NCBI GenBank assembly: GCA_964427855.1
Contig: CAYRVH010000006.1
Span: forward strand, 16,924-80,923
Direction: 5' to 3'
Length of the DNA: 64,000 nucleotides
From: JAUPKT01 sp964427855
GTDB taxonomy: Bacteria > Desulfobacterota > Desulfomonilia > Desulfomonilales > Desulfomonilaceae
The translations under genes were made by a program, and so were the position numbers. Under the pieces are notes generated by a model. It searched no databases, was not told the origin of the DNA, and saw only the letters and a program-made list of their open reading frames with translations. Below are positions 62,856 through 64,000 of this stretch, piece by piece; position 1 is the stretch's first letter, and each line of letters starts with the position of its first letter.

Positions 62856-63782
62856 TTAGAATATAACTCCTAATTCAAGGTACGGTCCCTGACTGGACGC
62901 ATTCACCTTTCGATGCTCGTTAATACTCCATTCTGAGCTTCTGAAGCGGTACCCGGCAGAGATGTATGGTTTGAATTGCGGCGCGCCGTAAGGACCACTG
63001 TCCATGGCTGGAAAGAACTTGCCTTGCGCGTCCAGGTACAGACCCGCCTGTTTTTGCAGAAATGTGCACGCACCCTTAAATTTCACAAAGATAGAACCAC
63101 CTGGCGAAAACTCACCTGTTGCCCCAGCCCCCATAAGGAATTCTTCTCGTTGCTGGGAATCCTGGATTTGAGCGCTTTTCATCAAGAAATCCTGGACCCA
63201 GAATTCCCCAAGCAGATAGGCCCCGGCTCTGAACTGCGGGCCAACAGCCACAAAGTATTCTCCCTCCAATTTATGCAAGGACGTCGTGGACTTTGCAGAC
63301 ACCGGAGTATTGGCGGCAAAAATGGTGTTCCCCACGGCAAGATTGTCAGGGAGAACGCCATATCCATGGTCTTCCCTTGGTATCATGTACGTGTAAGTCA
63401 GCGCAAACGAAGGGGCTACTCGCAACGCAGCATAGACCTCAGCCACAAGTGTGTATTGAGCGAAGTGGAGGTCCCTGACGAAATCGATTCCTGGTGAGCC
63501 GTCTTGATTAATGACAAAGGTATTGCCGCTGTAATACCCTCGAGCGCCCCCCTCAAAGCTGAACGCAGGACAAGGCCGTTGCGGCGAGCACAGGGGAGGG
63601 CCGAACGCGAACGGTCCAGGCATACCAAGCGGCGCCTTCCCTGGCGGGGGACCGAAACCGGGCCCCATAGGCATTGGCGGAGGCGCCCCAAAAGGGGAGG
63701 CGCACATTCCGGTGCATGGAACGAGGAGATAAGCGATGAGGGCGCCAATGAGGGCGACAAGAAGACCATTAGAGTTGCGCAT
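62856..63782 (-). CDS. Outer-membrane beta-barrel-like protein with Pro/Gly-rich N-terminal region
   Basis: A 308-residue protein with a Sec signal (LLVALIGALIAYLLVPCTGM) and a Pro/Gly/Met-rich segment (GAPPPMPMGPGFGPPPG). The body has amphipathic strands and the C-terminus ends in Phe (GPYLELGVIF), typical of outer-membrane barrels. It belongs with the 23529 and 35183 proteins by general design, but sequence similarity is weaker. AGGAGG is 12 nt before the ATG, rather far. Function unknown. Confidence 0.75.
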   Translation of the reverse strand: MRNSNGLLVALIGALIAYLLVPCTGMCASPFGAPPPMPMGPGFGPPPGKAPLGMPGPFAFGPPLCSPQRPCPAFSFEGGARGYYSGNTFVINQDGSPGIDFVRDLHFAQYTLVAEVYAALRVAPSFALTYTYMIPREDHGYGVLPDNLAVGNTIFAANTPVSAKSTTSLHKLEGEYFVAVGPQFRAGAYLLGEFWVQDFLMKSAQIQDSQQREEFLMGAGATGEFSPGGSIFVKFKGACTFLQKQAGLYLDAQGKFFPAMDSGPYGAPQFKPYISAGYRFRSSEWSINEHRKVNASSQGPYLELGVIF

Positions 63783-63819
63783 CGTCAGCCATGACCTCCT
63801 ATGGCATACGTTTTGATTA

Positions 63820-63849
63820 ATTATATCAAAGTGAAAGCTTTTAAGTCAA
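63820..63849 (-). promoter_or_regulatory. Sigma-70-like promoter of the third outer-membrane protein gene
   Basis: Minus-strand TTGACT (63849-63844), 18-bp spacer and a perfect TATAAT (63825-63820), 38 bp upstream of the start codon. Confidence 0.6.
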
Positions 63850-64000
63850 TACTAATAATTTATATTTCTCTCTAATGGCCTGTCTGAACGATAATTAATA
63901 CCCTTATATTCCGGTCGTTTTTTTTTTCTTCCGAGTGATGGACCTTCCGCACCCGCCATACGCCCCCCATTGAAATCACTCTGTCGCTCGTGTATGATAC

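Overview
The window looks like one contig of a Gram-negative, probably anaerobic Desulfobacterota (former Deltaproteobacteria) chromosome. This is inferred from gene content: an LL-diaminopimelate aminotransferase-like enzyme, a homocitrate/Re-citrate synthase-like enzyme, a phosphofructokinase of the PPi-PFK clade, molybdenum-cofactor genes, many outer-membrane proteins ending in Phe, and mid-range base composition. A Desulfomonile- or Syntrophus-like lineage is my guess; no rRNA or marker tree is available. A run of 29 N at 38391-38419 marks a scaffold gap inside a gene.

Layout. 1-1876: 5' part of a zinc-ribbon/TPR/DUF2314-like protein that runs off the left edge. 2059-3921: asparagine synthase. 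3970-5149: decayed IS630 element, followed by mobile-element debris up to a tRNA-Arg(TCT) gene at 5932-6008. 6290-12927 (minus): exopolysaccharide operon with a phosphoglycosyl transferase, a three-domain nucleotidyltransferase/LbH/degenerate transferase fusion, a STAS protein and three GT4 glycosyltransferases, behind a good sigma-70-like promoter. 13204-18151 (minus): hisS-aspS-Re-citrate-synthase-like operon with 4-bp overlaps. 18461-20651 (minus): purD with a membrane-anchored, catalytically degenerate nuclease-like gene upstream. 20767-23421 (plus): orphan ABC ATPase, then a Phe/Tyr-rich leader peptide with attenuator in front of a GNAT-domain protein of unknown function. 23529-24569: outer-membrane protein. 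25154-32187 (minus): moeA, moeA-PBP fusion, XdhC family, GT2 and GT-C glycosyltransferases. 32431-36181 (plus): MFS transporter, GT9 heptosyltransferase-like gene, second outer-membrane protein. 36413-40444: J-domain protein, Cys-Pro-rich secreted proteins, Tat-exported periplasmic binding protein (with the gap). 40576-44742 (minus): PFK, YchF, anti-sigma, ECF sigma factor. 45100-50419 (plus): DapL-like aminotransferase, carA, a SAP/Rho-N-like small protein, panB, panE. 50688-56441: second glycan/lipid cluster (GNAT, LPLAT, two glycosyltransferases, methyltransferase, histidine phosphatase). 56640-63782 (minus): AsmA-like giant, second SAP/Rho-N-like protein, NAGPA-like secreted protein, HD-domain protein, third outer-membrane protein.

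The strongest candidate for something undescribed is the 21606-21786 regulatory unit. It has a consensus-like promoter, a 24-residue leader peptide with a run of six aromatic codons, a hairpin enclosing that run, and an intrinsic terminator. Together these resemble pheA/pheST-type attenuation, yet they precede an uncharacterised acetyltransferase-domain protein rather than an aromatic biosynthesis or pheST gene. Second is the 517-residue fusion at 10430-11983, in which both the nucleotidyltransferase and the phosphoglycosyl transferase modules appear to have lost key catalytic residues beside an intact transferase paralogue.
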